Origin: an uncultured Alistipes sp.
GTDB taxonomy: Bacteria > Bacteroidota > Bacteroidia > Bacteroidales > Rikenellaceae
Direction: 5' to 3'
Assembly: GCA_900546065.1 (NCBI GenBank)
Contig: URBK01000011.1
Coordinates: forward strand, 29,657 to 93,656
Length of the DNA: 64,000 nt
Shown: positions 52,801 through 60,097 of the stretch, in pieces
Layout of the letters: the number at the start of each line of letters is the position of its first letter
Position numbering within the stretch: the first letter of the stretch is position 1
Program-made: the position numbers and the translations under genes
The notes under the pieces: model-generated
Told to the model about the DNA's origin: nothing
Seen by the model: the letters and a program-made list of their open reading frames with translations, nothing else
The model's database searches: none

Positions 52801-53311
52801 GACCCTCGGCCCCAAGTACGGCAAGTACATGAAACAGATCGCGGCCCTGACTGCAACCTTCACTCAGGAGCAGATCGCCGCCATCGAGGCTGCCGACGAG
52901 ACGCTGCTCGACGTGGGCGGCGAGAAGATTGCCGTGACCCCAGCCGATTTCGAGATCACCTCGGAGGATATGCCCGGATGGCTCGTCGCAACGGAGGGCA
53001 AGCTCACCGTGGCGCTCGACATAACCGTGACGGAAGAGCTGCGCCGCGAGGGCGTGGCACGCGAGTTGATAAACCGCATACAGAACATACGTAAGGACTC
53101 GGGATTCGAGGTCACGGACAAGATCCGCGTGCAGATCGAGCTCAAGCCGCAGGTGGAGGGCGCCATCGCCGACTTTGCCGACTACATAGCCTCGCAGACG
53201 CTCGCCGTTGAGGTTACGGGCGCGGCCGAGCCGCAGGGAGCATTCGTCGTCGACACCGATGTCAACGACGAGCCGCTGCGCATAGCCGTCACGCGCGTGC
53301 AGGGCGCATAG
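49898..53311 (+). CDS. ileS: Isoleucyl-tRNA synthetase
   Basis: 1137 aa from ATG 49898 (MKFNEYKGLDLP); the frame is open back to 49691 but that part spans the promoter. It is a class I synthetase: HIGH-type motif PGIHHVM (about 52-58), editing domain with TTPWTLPSNTALAV, YPHCWR, WFDSGAMPY, and KMSKR (in NGNKMSKRLGN). Length, the KMSKR variant and the long C-terminal region fit the IleS2 (eukaryote-like) class, some members of which resist mupirocin; the class is inferred from these features only. Confidence 0.96.
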   Translation: MKFNEYKGLDLPKTAEEVLKRWDADDTFGKSISTREGHPTFVFYEGPPSANGMPGIHHVMARTIKDTICRYKTQRGYLVRRKAGWDTHGLPVELGVEKKLGITKEDIGRKISIEEYNRTCRKAVMEFTDVWRDLTHKMGYWVNMDDPYITYDNKYIETLWYLLKQLYDKGLLYKGYTIQPYSPAAGTGLSTHELNQPGCYRDVKDTTCTAQFEIVRDAKSEKLFEGVDGKLYFLAWTTTPWTLPSNTALAVGPVIEYVRIKCRNPYTDEPQHVIMAKALVGTYFTKKMEGTFEVEDKTWLGPELEGVRYRQLIPWVKPLAEYGDAFRVILGDYVTTSDGTGIVHIAPTFGADDDRVAKAAGIAPLFMIDKAGKTQPMVDRKGRFFLLEDLDPQFVKDNVDTAQYGEYAGRYVKNAYDDTLPADAPTLDIDLSVMLKSQNKVFKIEKHTHSYPHCWRTDKPVLYYPLDSWFIRTTALRDRMIELNRTIHWKPESTGSGRFGKWLEGLVDWNLSRSRFWGTPLPIWATEDYSELKCIGSVAELMEEIDKSIAAGNMTENPYKNFRVGDMSAENYSTERIDLHRPYVDSIVLTSSKGEPMRRESDLIDVWFDSGAMPYAQIHYPFEHSETFDKVFPADFIAEGVDQTRGWFFTLHAIASMLFDSVAFRNIISNGLVLDKNGNKMSKRLGNAVDPFEILSTYGADATRWYMISNSQPWDNLKFDREGVDEVRRKFFGTLYNTYSFFALYANVDGFTGKEPEIPVSERPEIDRWIISLLNTLIKDVTRYLDDYDPTPAARAIQDFVGENLSNWYVRLNRKRFWGGGMSDDKLAAYQTLYTCLETVSMLAAPFAPFITDRIFTDLNAVSGHHTESSVHLALFPEADESLIDTELEQTMDIAQRVSSMVLALRRKVNIKVRQPLTKIIIPVLDAATARHIEAVKSLIASEVNVKQIELLSDTTGVITKRIKPNFKTLGPKYGKYMKQIAALTATFTQEQIAAIEAADETLLDVGGEKIAVTPADFEITSEDMPGWLVATEGKLTVALDITVTEELRREGVARELINRIQNIRKDSGFEVTDKIRVQIELKPQVEGAIADFADYIASQTLAVEVTGAAEPQGAFVVDTDVNDEPLRIAVTRVQGA

Positions 53312-53332
53312 CTCACCTTTTAATATGAAAGA

Positions 53333-53364
53333 TTTGGCCGTTTACGAAAAATAAGCTATCTTTA
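53333..53364 (+). promoter_or_regulatory. Promoter of the DksA-like gene
   Basis: TTTG (53333-53336), 20 nt, TATCTTTA (53357-53364; last base off consensus), 29 nt before the ATG. Confidence 0.65.
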
Positions 53365-53393
53365 CGTAACAACCTTATAACTTTATAACCGCT

Positions 53394-53777
53394 ATGGCAG
53401 AGGAGAGAGTAAGATATGGTGACGCCGATCTGGCCGAGTTCAAGCAGATAATACTCAAGAAACTCGAACAGGCTCGTGCTGACTACGAGCTGCTGCGCTC
53501 CACCATAACACATTCGGGCGACAACGACACGGAGGATACCTCGCCCACGTTCAAGGTCCTCGAAGAGGGTGCCACAACCCTCTCGAAGGAGGAGAGCGGG
53601 CGTCTGGCAGCACACCAGTTGAAGTTCATCCGCAATCTGGAGATGGCGTTGGTGCGTGTCGAGAACAAGACCTACGGCATCTGCAAGACTACTGGCAAAC
53701 TGATCCCCAAGGAGCGTTTGCTGCGTGTACCCCACGCCACGGAGTGCATCGAGGCCAAGGAGAAGCGCAAGCACTGA
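53394..53777 (+). CDS. DksA/TraR-family protein with half of the zinc-finger cysteines
   Basis: 127 aa. An N-terminal helical hairpin (about 10-85) is followed by the DksA-type finger, YGICKTTGKLIPKERLLRVPHATECIEAKEK. DksA proper has C-x2-C...C-x2-C; here only the first Cys of each pair is kept (Cys97 and the Cys of TECIEA), so a standard four-Cys zinc site is absent. Bacteroidetes commonly carry such zinc-poor DksA-like proteins with the GKLIPKERL signature. It probably binds the RNA polymerase secondary channel and modulates stable RNA and stress transcription. It sits alone after ileS. Confidence 0.9.
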   Translation: MAEERVRYGDADLAEFKQIILKKLEQARADYELLRSTITHSGDNDTEDTSPTFKVLEEGATTLSKEESGRLAAHQLKFIRNLEMALVRVENKTYGICKTTGKLIPKERLLRVPHATECIEAKEKRKH

Positions 53778-54031
53778 CCCCTTGTCCCGCCCGCAGGCAC
53801 CGCCCGGCATACGCGCCGTACAGGCCATTGCACAGGCACACCCGCCTAAATCGGCACCTTGACGTAAACTTCAAGGCATGAAGAGGGCAAGACGGAAGCA
53901 GCCGCCGCATAAATGACGGCAGCAGGCCAACCGGCAAGGCTGACGGCCGAGTACGACATGGAAATGCGGCTATGGGGGAGACGGCGGACGTTGGGAAATT
54001 CTCCACGGGGAGACGATAATGCCTCGGAATA

Positions 54032-54072
54032 AAACAGGGAGCACGGATTTTCAGAATCCGTGCTCCCTGTTT
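54032..54072 (+). terminator. Strong terminator downstream of the DksA-like gene
   Basis: An 18-bp perfect stem (54032-54049 / 54055-54072) with a 5-nt loop. It lies 255 nt after the DksA-like stop, so the mRNA would have a long 3' region unless another transcript starts in between. Confidence 0.9.
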
Positions 54073-54112
54073 ATATATGCATCCCGCAGTCTGCACACGA
54101 CGGCAAAACAAA

Positions 54113-54145
54113 GCGGCCGGACGATCTCACTTACCGTCCGGCCGC
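54113..54145 (-). terminator. Terminator of the VOC-like gene
   Basis: A perfect 11-bp GC-rich stem (54135-54145 / 54113-54123), followed on the minus strand by TTTGTTTTG. Confidence 0.82.
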
Positions 54146-54168
54146 AACGAAAACACAACGCCCTGTAA

Positions 54169-54480
54169 TTAGTGGCGCTCGATAAGTTCGATGGCGATGC
54201 CCTCCTCCTCGACAAAGGCGATGGTCATGTCACCGCAATCGAGGGGCTCGAGCAACACCTTCGCACCCTCCAGCTCGCACTTCAGGCAGGGCACGTCGTA
54301 TGCCACATGCGCACGCGTCTTCATCAGTTCGTGCATCGGGCTGTCGGGCTCGAAATAGAGAAACTCGAGTTTGTTGGCACTCTTGCCGTAATCCGTTACA
54401 TAGACCTTCAAAGGCTCAATGTAGGCTGCCTCGGCGGGTTTCACCGCCGTAGGTATTCCGAAATGACTTAATGTTCTCAT
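54169..54480 (-). CDS. Small VOC (glyoxalase-fold) superfamily-like protein
   Basis: 103 aa. The layout recalls a single VOC half: an acidic strand-rich start, YFEPDSPMHELMKTRAHVAYDVPCL (compare the H-x-A/x-V-D of VOC proteins) and a closing FVEEEGIAIELIERH. Candidate metal ligands are the His of AHVAYDV and the Glu of IELIE. Function is unknown. It lies 131 nt downstream of the lyxose-isomerase-like gene and may share its transcript, which would suggest a role in sugar or keto-compound metabolism. Confidence 0.65.
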   Translation of the reverse strand: MRTLSHFGIPTAVKPAEAAYIEPLKVYVTDYGKSANKLEFLYFEPDSPMHELMKTRAHVAYDVPCLKCELEGAKVLLEPLDCGDMTIAFVEEEGIAIELIERH

Positions 54481-54611
54481 GATATGATCGATTTTAAATT
54501 CGATGTGTCGCTTGTCGTTTATCTTTTTATCGTTATATTTCTGAATCCCCGGCTACACCGTAGTCGGCACGCGTTGTCCCGGCACAAACCATATCTCGCC
54601 ACTGCCGCACG

Positions 54612-55196
54612 TTACAGACTCGCCCGCGGGTTGGTGAAACGCAACCCGGCATTGTCGTGATAGGTGCCGTACTCGGTGACGACGGCGCCCTCGGGGCCCG
54701 CCATGAGGAAATGGCGCGACTCCAGCTGCTTCAAGGCGCTGATGTCACCCACATGCATCTCGTGGAAATTGTGGACTGTTATATAGTCGCGCTGGCTCTC
54801 GGGCAGGGCGGGAGGACACGGCGTAGGGTCGCCTATGCCGAAGTTGTAGACGCTGCCCGCACGTACCTGCCAGCTCTCGTGCTTGGCCGGATATCCGGGC
54901 GAGGGGACATGGTAGTGCTCGACGATCATCTGCGAGGGCAGAAGATATATCTCATGGCCGAAATAACGGTACTCGGGATTGTTGATCCAGAAGACGCCGC
55001 CCATACCTACATTCTCGAAGTCGCCAAGACCGAAATCCGCAACCCAGAAGTTCTGCTCCAGAAACGGAGTGAAGGGTATGCCGTAGTGATCGAACATATC
55101 GAGGAAGGCACGCTTGGCCACAGCCTCGTCGAAGATGCCGTCATGGTAGAAGTCGGCGTTGGTGTACTTTTTGGTGTAAGGTTTCAGCTCTTTCAT
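54612..55196 (-). CDS. D-lyxose/D-mannose isomerase-like cupin protein
   Basis: 194 aa. A cupin fold with ligands spaced as in D-lyxose ketol-isomerases: LLPSQMIVEHYHVPSPGYPAKHESWQVRAGSV (His-x-His, later Glu/His) and a second cupin motif around RHFLMAGPEGAVVTEYGTYHD. The N-terminal helix-rich KRAFLDMFDHYGIPF and acidic FWVADFGLGDFE segments also fit. It would interconvert D-lyxose/D-xylulose or D-mannose/D-fructose in the cytoplasm; the sugar is a guess. A promoter with a ~190-nt leader is predicted upstream. Confidence 0.75.
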   Translation of the reverse strand: MKELKPYTKKYTNADFYHDGIFDEAVAKRAFLDMFDHYGIPFTPFLEQNFWVADFGLGDFENVGMGGVFWINNPEYRYFGHEIYLLPSQMIVEHYHVPSPGYPAKHESWQVRAGSVYNFGIGDPTPCPPALPESQRDYITVHNFHEMHVGDISALKQLESRHFLMAGPEGAVVTEYGTYHDNAGLRFTNPRASL

Positions 55197-55389
55197 TTCA
55201 GGTTATATTTTTCTTATGTTCATGCTCTCCAGTCTGTTGTCCGCCGCCAGCATACCGCGTATGCGGCATTAAACTGTCTATAAAATTCACGGCCCCGCAA
55301 GATATCTCTATATTCCATATAATATCAATACCCGATCGTAAAGCATGCAGACAATCTTCCGCACCGGGAGCCACGATATTCGACAAATC

Positions 55390-55420
55390 CAAAATTAATT
55401 TATTTTTTCTACATGTGCAA
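55390..55420 (-). promoter_or_regulatory. Promoter of the lyxose-isomerase-like gene
   Basis: On the minus strand, TTG (55418-55420), 20 nt, TAATTTTG (55390-55397); it predicts a leader of about 190 nt. Confidence 0.65.
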
Positions 55421-55483
55421 CCTGTCGGGGCCGTAATTTTCCGCCGCGCGGCAAAACATTTTTCTATATATCGCTCTACCATA

Positions 55484-55661
55484 GACTTTCACTTAGACAG
55501 AATGCGCCTCGGCAAAGTCAATTCCGAAAACTGCGTTTTCGATTTGCCTTTGCACCCGGCCTCTATCTTTGACTTTGTCTTAGACAGCATGCGCCTCGGA
55601 AAAGTCAAATCCGAAAACTGCGTTTTCGATTTGCCTTTGCCCTCGGCTTTCACTATCTTTG
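55484..55661 (+). repeat. Tandem duplication of an 87-90-bp promoter-bearing unit before surE
   Basis: Unit 1 (55484-55570) and unit 2 (55571-55661) share GACTTT, TTAGACAG, ATGCGCCTCGG, AAAGTCAA, and an unbroken CCGAAAACTGCGTTTTCG-ATTTGCCTTTGC block. Each ends in TATCTTTG (55564-55571 and 55654-55661). The TTTG of the shared block lies 17 nt before the box in unit 1 and 20 nt before it in unit 2. Confidence 0.92.
55630..55661 (+). promoter_or_regulatory. surE promoter
   Basis: TTTG (55630-55633), 20 nt, TATCTTTG (55654-55661), 24 nt before the ATG. The upstream repeat copy has the same boxes at suboptimal 17-nt spacing. Confidence 0.8.
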
Positions 55662-55685
55662 CTATAACGAAACAATACGTCCGGA

Positions 55686-56480
55686 ATGAATCGCAGAAAA
55701 TTGATATTCGTAACCAACGATGACGGATACGCCTCGGCAGGCTTCGCCGCCGCCGTGGAGGTGGCGCAGACGCTGGGCGACGTGATAGCCGTAGCCCCGC
55801 GCACACCGCAGAGCGGCCGAAGCCAAGCCATAACCCTCACCGAGAAGCTCCTTCTCGAGAAGGTGCGCAGCGACAACGGCATCGAGATATATACACTCAC
55901 GGGTACACCGACCGACTGTGTCAAGGTAGCCTTCGACTACATGCTCGGCGACCGGCAGGTCGACATGGTGATATCGGGCATAAACCACGGCTCCAACTCC
56001 GCCATCAACGTCATATACTCGGGCACCATGGGTGCCGCCATCGAGGGCAGCTTCTACGGCATACCCTCGATCGGGTTGTCGCTCACGGACCACAGTCCCG
56101 ACGCCGACTTCTCGGCCGCGAAGGCCATCTCGCAGAAGATTCTCGCCGCGGTATTCGACGAGCAGCCGAGTGTCGAGACTCCATTCTGTCTCAATGTCAA
56201 CATACCGTCGCTGCCGCACGACGCCATACGCGGAATACGCATCTCGCGCCAGTGCCGCGGTATATGGCGTGAGAAGTTCAGCCCCACGACCGAACCCGAC
56301 GGGCGCATCAGCTTCACCATGTCGGGCGAATACACCAACTACGAGCCCGAAGCCGAAGATACGGACGAGTGGGCTCTGGCCAACGGATATGTCTCGGTGG
56401 TGCCCATACAGGTCGACATGACAGCATATAACCGCCGACCGGCTCTGGAGAACATATTGAATCGCTGCGGCGGAATATGA
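55686..56480 (+). CDS. surE: 5'/3'-nucleotidase SurE
   Basis: 264 aa. A metal-dependent nucleoside-monophosphate phosphatase. It begins IFVTNDDGYASAGF with the NDDG metal motif at 11-14, then VAPRTPQSGRSQAIT (PxxxQSG), TGTPTDCVK, SGINHGSNSAINVIYSGTMGAA and a C-terminal ALANGYVSVVPIQ block. All signature residues are present. It stands upstream of the two-component genes (42-nt gap). Confidence 0.96.
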   Translation: MNRRKLIFVTNDDGYASAGFAAAVEVAQTLGDVIAVAPRTPQSGRSQAITLTEKLLLEKVRSDNGIEIYTLTGTPTDCVKVAFDYMLGDRQVDMVISGINHGSNSAINVIYSGTMGAAIEGSFYGIPSIGLSLTDHSPDADFSAAKAISQKILAAVFDEQPSVETPFCLNVNIPSLPHDAIRGIRISRQCRGIWREKFSPTTEPDGRISFTMSGEYTNYEPEAEDTDEWALANGYVSVVPIQVDMTAYNRRPALENILNRCGGI

Positions 56481-56522
56481 CCGCCGACAGCATATTTGTC
56501 AAACCATTAACGATTAAAGCCT

Positions 56523-57527
56523 ATGATCCGCGTATTGCTCTATCTGGCAATCATCGTACAGCTCATTGCCCTCTATTACGCCATACGCCTTGTGCGCGTC
56601 ACCAAATACAACGCCATCTGGATACTCTTCATAATCGGATTCCTCGTGCTGGGCGTGCAGCGCGTCGTACAGCTTTGGACCAACTACGGACACCCGATGC
56701 CCGTACTCACAATGACATGGTTCGACATAGCCGTCTCGCTGTGCGTGTCGGTGGGAATAGTGCTGCTGGACAAGCTCTTCATCTACATCGACCGACTGAA
56801 CCACCACCGCCAGCTGATGGACCGCCGTATCCTGACGGCCGTGCTCCGCACCGAGGAGAAGACCCGCGCCAACTTCTCGAAGGAGCTGCACGACGGCCTC
56901 GGGCCCCTGCTCTCGTCGGCAAAGATATCGCTCTCGGCGCTCTCGCACAGCGATATGACGGCCGAACAGCGCGACATATTCAACAATACGCTCTACGTCG
57001 TGGATGAAGCGCTGCGCTCGCTGCGCGAGATATCGAACAACCTCTCGCCCCACGCCCTGACGGACTTCGGCCTCGCGCGCGGCATACAGATCTTTGTCGA
57101 CAAGGCGGCTGCCCTGCACAAGGTCAAGATATCGTTCGCGACGAACCTGCGCGGCGAGCGCTACGACCCCGATATCGAGGTCATAATGTACCGCGTTGTA
57201 TGCGAGCTGATAACAAACTCTCTGAAACATTCGGGCTGCAGCGAGATACGTCTCTCGCTCTCGGTTGCTGGCGACACGCTCGAGATGCAGTACTCCGACA
57301 ACGGCCGCGGATTCGATCCGCAGGCGATGATGGATTGCGGCATGGGCCTCTCGAACATCAACTCGCGCGTAAGCTCGCTGAACGGCACATTCGACATACG
57401 TTCGTCGAAGGGCCGCGGCATGTGCGCCTCGGTCAAGGTCAACGTACGCGGCGCCGAGCGTCTGGCCCCGCGCCCCGCTGCCATCGAAACCCCGCGTCCC
57501 GTACGCGCAAAACGCCGCGAACGATGA
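56523..57527 (+). CDS. Membrane sensor histidine kinase, NarL-partner (HisKA_3) class
   Basis: 334 aa. Three N-terminal hydrophobic helices (about 3-22, 31-50 and 65-88) with almost no periplasmic loop, so the signal is probably sensed in the membrane. A short linker leads to HisKA_3 with FSKELHDGLGPLLSSAKISL (His123). The HATPase domain has ELITNSLKHSG (N box), YSDNGRGFD (G1) and MGLSNINSRVSSLNG / SSKGRGM. The C-terminal basic tail (PRPAAIETPRPVRAKRRER) is unusual. Its stop overlaps the response-regulator ATG (ATGA). Confidence 0.93.
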   Translation: MIRVLLYLAIIVQLIALYYAIRLVRVTKYNAIWILFIIGFLVLGVQRVVQLWTNYGHPMPVLTMTWFDIAVSLCVSVGIVLLDKLFIYIDRLNHHRQLMDRRILTAVLRTEEKTRANFSKELHDGLGPLLSSAKISLSALSHSDMTAEQRDIFNNTLYVVDEALRSLREISNNLSPHALTDFGLARGIQIFVDKAAALHKVKISFATNLRGERYDPDIEVIMYRVVCELITNSLKHSGCSEIRLSLSVAGDTLEMQYSDNGRGFDPQAMMDCGMGLSNINSRVSSLNGTFDIRSSKGRGMCASVKVNVRGAERLAPRPAAIETPRPVRAKRRER

Positions 57528-58189
57528 TACGCATAGCCCTCGTGGATGACCACTCGCTCTTCCGCCACGGGCTGAAGATGCTGCTTGACATGTGTCCCGA
57601 CTTCGAGGTCGTATGTGATACCGCCAGCGGCGAGGAGTTCCTTGCACAACTTCCACAGACGCACCCCGACGTCGTATTCATGGACTACGCCATGCCCGGC
57701 CTGAACGGCGCCCAAACCACGGCCCGCGCGCTCGCAGCAGCCCCCGACCTCAAGGTCATCACACTCTCGATGTTCGGCGATGCGGTCTACTACTCCGAGA
57801 TGGTTGCCAGCGGCGCCAAGGGCTTCATGTTGAAGGATTCGGGATTCGACGAGGTAGTCGAGGCCGTGCAGACGGTCATCGGCGGCGGCAGCTACTTCAG
57901 CGCCTCGCTGCTCGATTATCTCTCGCACTCGATACGCTCGGCCGACACCGCCGCCGATGACGGCACCCGTCAGCAGCAGATCCCGGACCACGACCAGCTG
58001 TCGGAGCGCGAGATAGAGATTCTGGTAGGTATATGTCAAGGGCTCTCGACACAGGAGATAGCCGACAAACTATTCATCTCGAAACGCACGGTCGACAAGC
58101 ACCGCGCCAACATACTCGAAAAGAGCGGATGCAAAAATACGGCGAGCCTCGTGGTCTATGCCATCAAGAACCGTCTGGTTCAGGTCTAA
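57524..58189 (+). CDS. NarL/LuxR-family response regulator
   Basis: 221 aa from the ATG at 57524 inside the ATGA overlap with the kinase. Receiver domain: acidic pocket VDDH (8-9), phospho-acceptor Asp54 in VVFMDYAMPG, TLSMFG and the Lys of KGFMLKDSG. The LuxR HTH (about 155-215) reads LSEREIEILVGICQGLSTQEIADKLFISKRTVDKHRANILEKSG. It is the cognate partner of the upstream kinase; targets are unknown. Confidence 0.96.
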   Translation: MIRIALVDDHSLFRHGLKMLLDMCPDFEVVCDTASGEEFLAQLPQTHPDVVFMDYAMPGLNGAQTTARALAAAPDLKVITLSMFGDAVYYSEMVASGAKGFMLKDSGFDEVVEAVQTVIGGGSYFSASLLDYLSHSIRSADTAADDGTRQQQIPDHDQLSEREIEILVGICQGLSTQEIADKLFISKRTVDKHRANILEKSGCKNTASLVVYAIKNRLVQV

Positions 58190-58231
58190 GCCGAAACCAA
58201 GTACGGACAATAATATCTGACATACCCGAAA

Positions 58232-58267
58232 CTAAAACCGCACCTTCTGTCGAAGGTGCGGTTTTAG
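58232..58267. terminator. Bidirectional terminator between the response regulator and EamA genes
   Basis: A perfect 15-bp stem CTAAAACCGCACCTT / AAGGTGCGGTTTTAG (58232-58246 / 58253-58267) carries T-rich arms in both directions. Confidence 0.92.
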
Positions 58268-58271
58268 GTCA

Positions 58272-59204
58272 TCATGCACGGGGATGCCGCCGCAGCCGCG
58301 GGAACATCTTCTTGAAACGTATCAGATGGCTTGTTATGCTGCCGCCGGCCACAAGGGCCGAGACGGCGGCGATGATCATGACAATACCGAACATCAGGCG
58401 CGGCGTCAGCGCCTCGCCGAAGACCGTCACGCCGAAGAATACGGCCGTCAGAGGCTCCAGCGCACCGAGTATGGCCGTCGGCGTCGATCCGATATATTGT
58501 ATCGCCTGCGTCGTGCAGAGAAACGATATGGCCGTTGGAAAGAGTGCCAGCGCTACGAGATTGCCCCACTTGTACCACGCCGAGGGGAATGTGAGCGCGC
58601 GGCCGAAATCCGTACATACTATGAATATCGAGAATCCGAATACAAGGGCATAGAACGTAAGTTTCAGTGTGGCGATACCCTTAAGCCGCGGGCGGTTCAC
58701 ACCCACGATATAGAGTGCGTATGAAAGGGCCGACACCATCACCCACATTACGCCCGTAGCGCTGAGCGTAGCGCCGTCGGAACCTTTATAAAGCAGTGCT
58801 ATGCCCACCAGCGCCACCAAGATGCACGACGCTGTCTGCGCCGTGATGCGTTCGCGGAAGAAGATGGCCATGATAACGGCAACCATGATGGGATAGACGA
58901 ACAGCATGGTCGAGGCGATTCCCGCCTCCATATAGTTGTAGCTAAGGAAGAGCGACAGCGATGACATTGCCAGCAGCAGTCCCATCACCACCAACGGAAG
59001 AATGTCGTGCCGCGACACGGCAAAAGTGCGGCCGCGGGCCTTGAGCATGATGCCGAGTATGGGTATGGCGAACAGATAGCGGAAGAAGAGAACCGAATAG
59101 GAATCCATGCCGTCGCTGTACAGAGGCAGCGCGAACAGCGGGTTCATGCCGTAGGATGCGGCGGCCAAGGCGCCCAGAAGGTATCCTTTGACTTTTACGT
59201 TCAT
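58272..59204 (-). CDS. EamA/DMT-family transporter
   Basis: 310 aa from ATG 59204 (MNVKVKGYLLGALAAASYGMNPLF). About ten hydrophobic helices in two EamA repeats; the second repeat contains LGALEPLTAVFFGVTVFGEALTPRLMFGIVMI, the hallmark of the family. The substrate (small metabolite export) is unknown. It is convergent with the response regulator and monocistronic. Confidence 0.92.
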   Translation of the reverse strand: MNVKVKGYLLGALAAASYGMNPLFALPLYSDGMDSYSVLFFRYLFAIPILGIMLKARGRTFAVSRHDILPLVVMGLLLAMSSLSLFLSYNYMEAGIASTMLFVYPIMVAVIMAIFFRERITAQTASCILVALVGIALLYKGSDGATLSATGVMWVMVSALSYALYIVGVNRPRLKGIATLKLTFYALVFGFSIFIVCTDFGRALTFPSAWYKWGNLVALALFPTAISFLCTTQAIQYIGSTPTAILGALEPLTAVFFGVTVFGEALTPRLMFGIVMIIAAVSALVAGGSITSHLIRFKKMFPRLRRHPRA

Positions 59205-59302
59205 GTCGATTTGTGTTTGGTCGCGCGGCCTCATACACATATCCCCTCCGCGCCGAGAACCCCGACAGGAAGAACCGGAAAGCTCCCCGCCTTAGGGTGC
59301 TC

Positions 59303-59310
59303 AAAGATAG
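59303..59310 (-). promoter_or_regulatory. -7 box for the EamA gene
   Basis: The minus strand reads TATCTTTG, about 100 nt before the start; -33 unclear. Confidence 0.45.
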
Positions 59311-59406
59311 GTATAAAATGCTGCCGATATATCGGCGCCGGAGCAAAAACTGATCCTACGTCCGTCAAAATCGGACATTTGCGGCGGCCGCAGAGGCCAT
59401 AAGGAC

Positions 59407-59438
59407 AAAAAAAGACCGAAACCCGACGGGTTTCGGTC
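59407..59438 (-). terminator. Terminator of rplS
   Basis: A perfect 11-bp stem (59428-59438 / 59414-59424) with a 3-nt loop, followed by seven T (59407-59413) on the minus strand. Confidence 0.95.
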
Positions 59439-59456
59439 GCGGAACAGTGCGATGCA

Positions 59457-59825
59457 CTACTTTGTCATTCGCTTCTCCTTGATACGAGCCTTCTTACCGG
59501 TGAGCTGACGCAGGTAGTAGATACGTGCGCGGCGTACTACGCCGACCTTGTTCACCTCGATCTTGTCGATGTGGGGAGAGTAGAGCGGGAAGATACGCTC
59601 GACGCCCACGCCGTTCGAGATCTTGCGGATGGTGAACATCTTGGTCTTGCCCGAACCCTTGATCTGGATTACCACGCCGCGGAAGCTCTGAAGGCGCTCC
59701 TTGTTACCCTCCACGATGCGGTAGGTTACGGTGATCGTGTCTCCGGCCTTGAACGACGGAATATCGGCATCCGTCTTGGGCCACATCTGCTCGTTCACGA
59801 GCTTGATGATTGCATCTTTGTTCAT
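59457..59825 (-). CDS. rplS: 50S ribosomal protein L19
   Basis: 122 aa. Signature segments: [76 protein letters not shown]. It stands alone here rather than with trmD-rimM-rpsP, and has a ~160-nt leader from the -7 box at 59985-59992. Confidence 0.98.
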   Translation of the reverse strand: MNKDAIIKLVNEQMWPKTDADIPSFKAGDTITVTYRIVEGNKERLQSFRGVVIQIKGSGKTKMFTIRKISNGVGVERIFPLYSPHIDKIEVNKVGVVRRARIYYLRQLTGKKARIKEKRMTK

Positions 59826-59984
59826 TGTTGCAACAAAATTTGAAATTTACCGCTCAACATTATCGCTGCACACCGTCTACCATACGCGCCCATTGGCCCG
59901 TAATCCCGCGATCCGCCGCCGCGAAAACATCCGCGCCGTGCCGCCATGACCTTATGCCCTATATAAGAGGTTGATACGGGAGTG

Positions 59985-59992
59985 CAAATATA
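59985..59992 (-). promoter_or_regulatory. -7 box for rplS
   Basis: The minus strand reads TATATTTG; no well-spaced -33. Confidence 0.5.
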
Positions 59993-60066
59993 AATAAAAA
60001 TTCATTAATCTCCCGCATCGAGGCAAAATTTATCGTCCGTCGCGTGCAAACATCGGCATAACGTAT

Positions 60067-60074
60067 TAATTTTG
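60067..60074 (+). promoter_or_regulatory. -7 box for pnuC
   Basis: TAATTTTG, 23 nt before the ATG; no TTG at 19-20 nt. Confidence 0.45.
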
Positions 60075-60097
60075 CGGTCAAAACCATCCCTGACGTT

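Larger units (their letters stand above)
53778..54168. other. Intergenic region between the DksA-like gene and the VOC-like gene
   Basis: 391 bp. 53778-54030 shows no gene or recognisable element. The 3' half carries two strong hairpin terminators (54032-54072 and 54113-54145) for the converging genes. Confidence 0.65.
55197..55685. other. Divergent region lyxose-isomerase-like / surE
   Basis: 489 bp without a gene. Left part: leader and promoter for the minus-strand cupin. Right part: two tandem 87-90-bp units, the second of which ends in the surE promoter. Confidence 0.75.

Noticed and set aside
53689..54111. 140-aa minus-strand frame between the DksA-like and VOC-like genes
   Set aside because: It runs through two strong terminator hairpins and into the DksA-like gene; no domain.
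55484..55661. Remnant of a repeat protein or an IS end before surE
   Set aside because: The translated repeat has a stop between units and there are no terminal inverted repeats or target duplications; a duplicated promoter unit explains it better.
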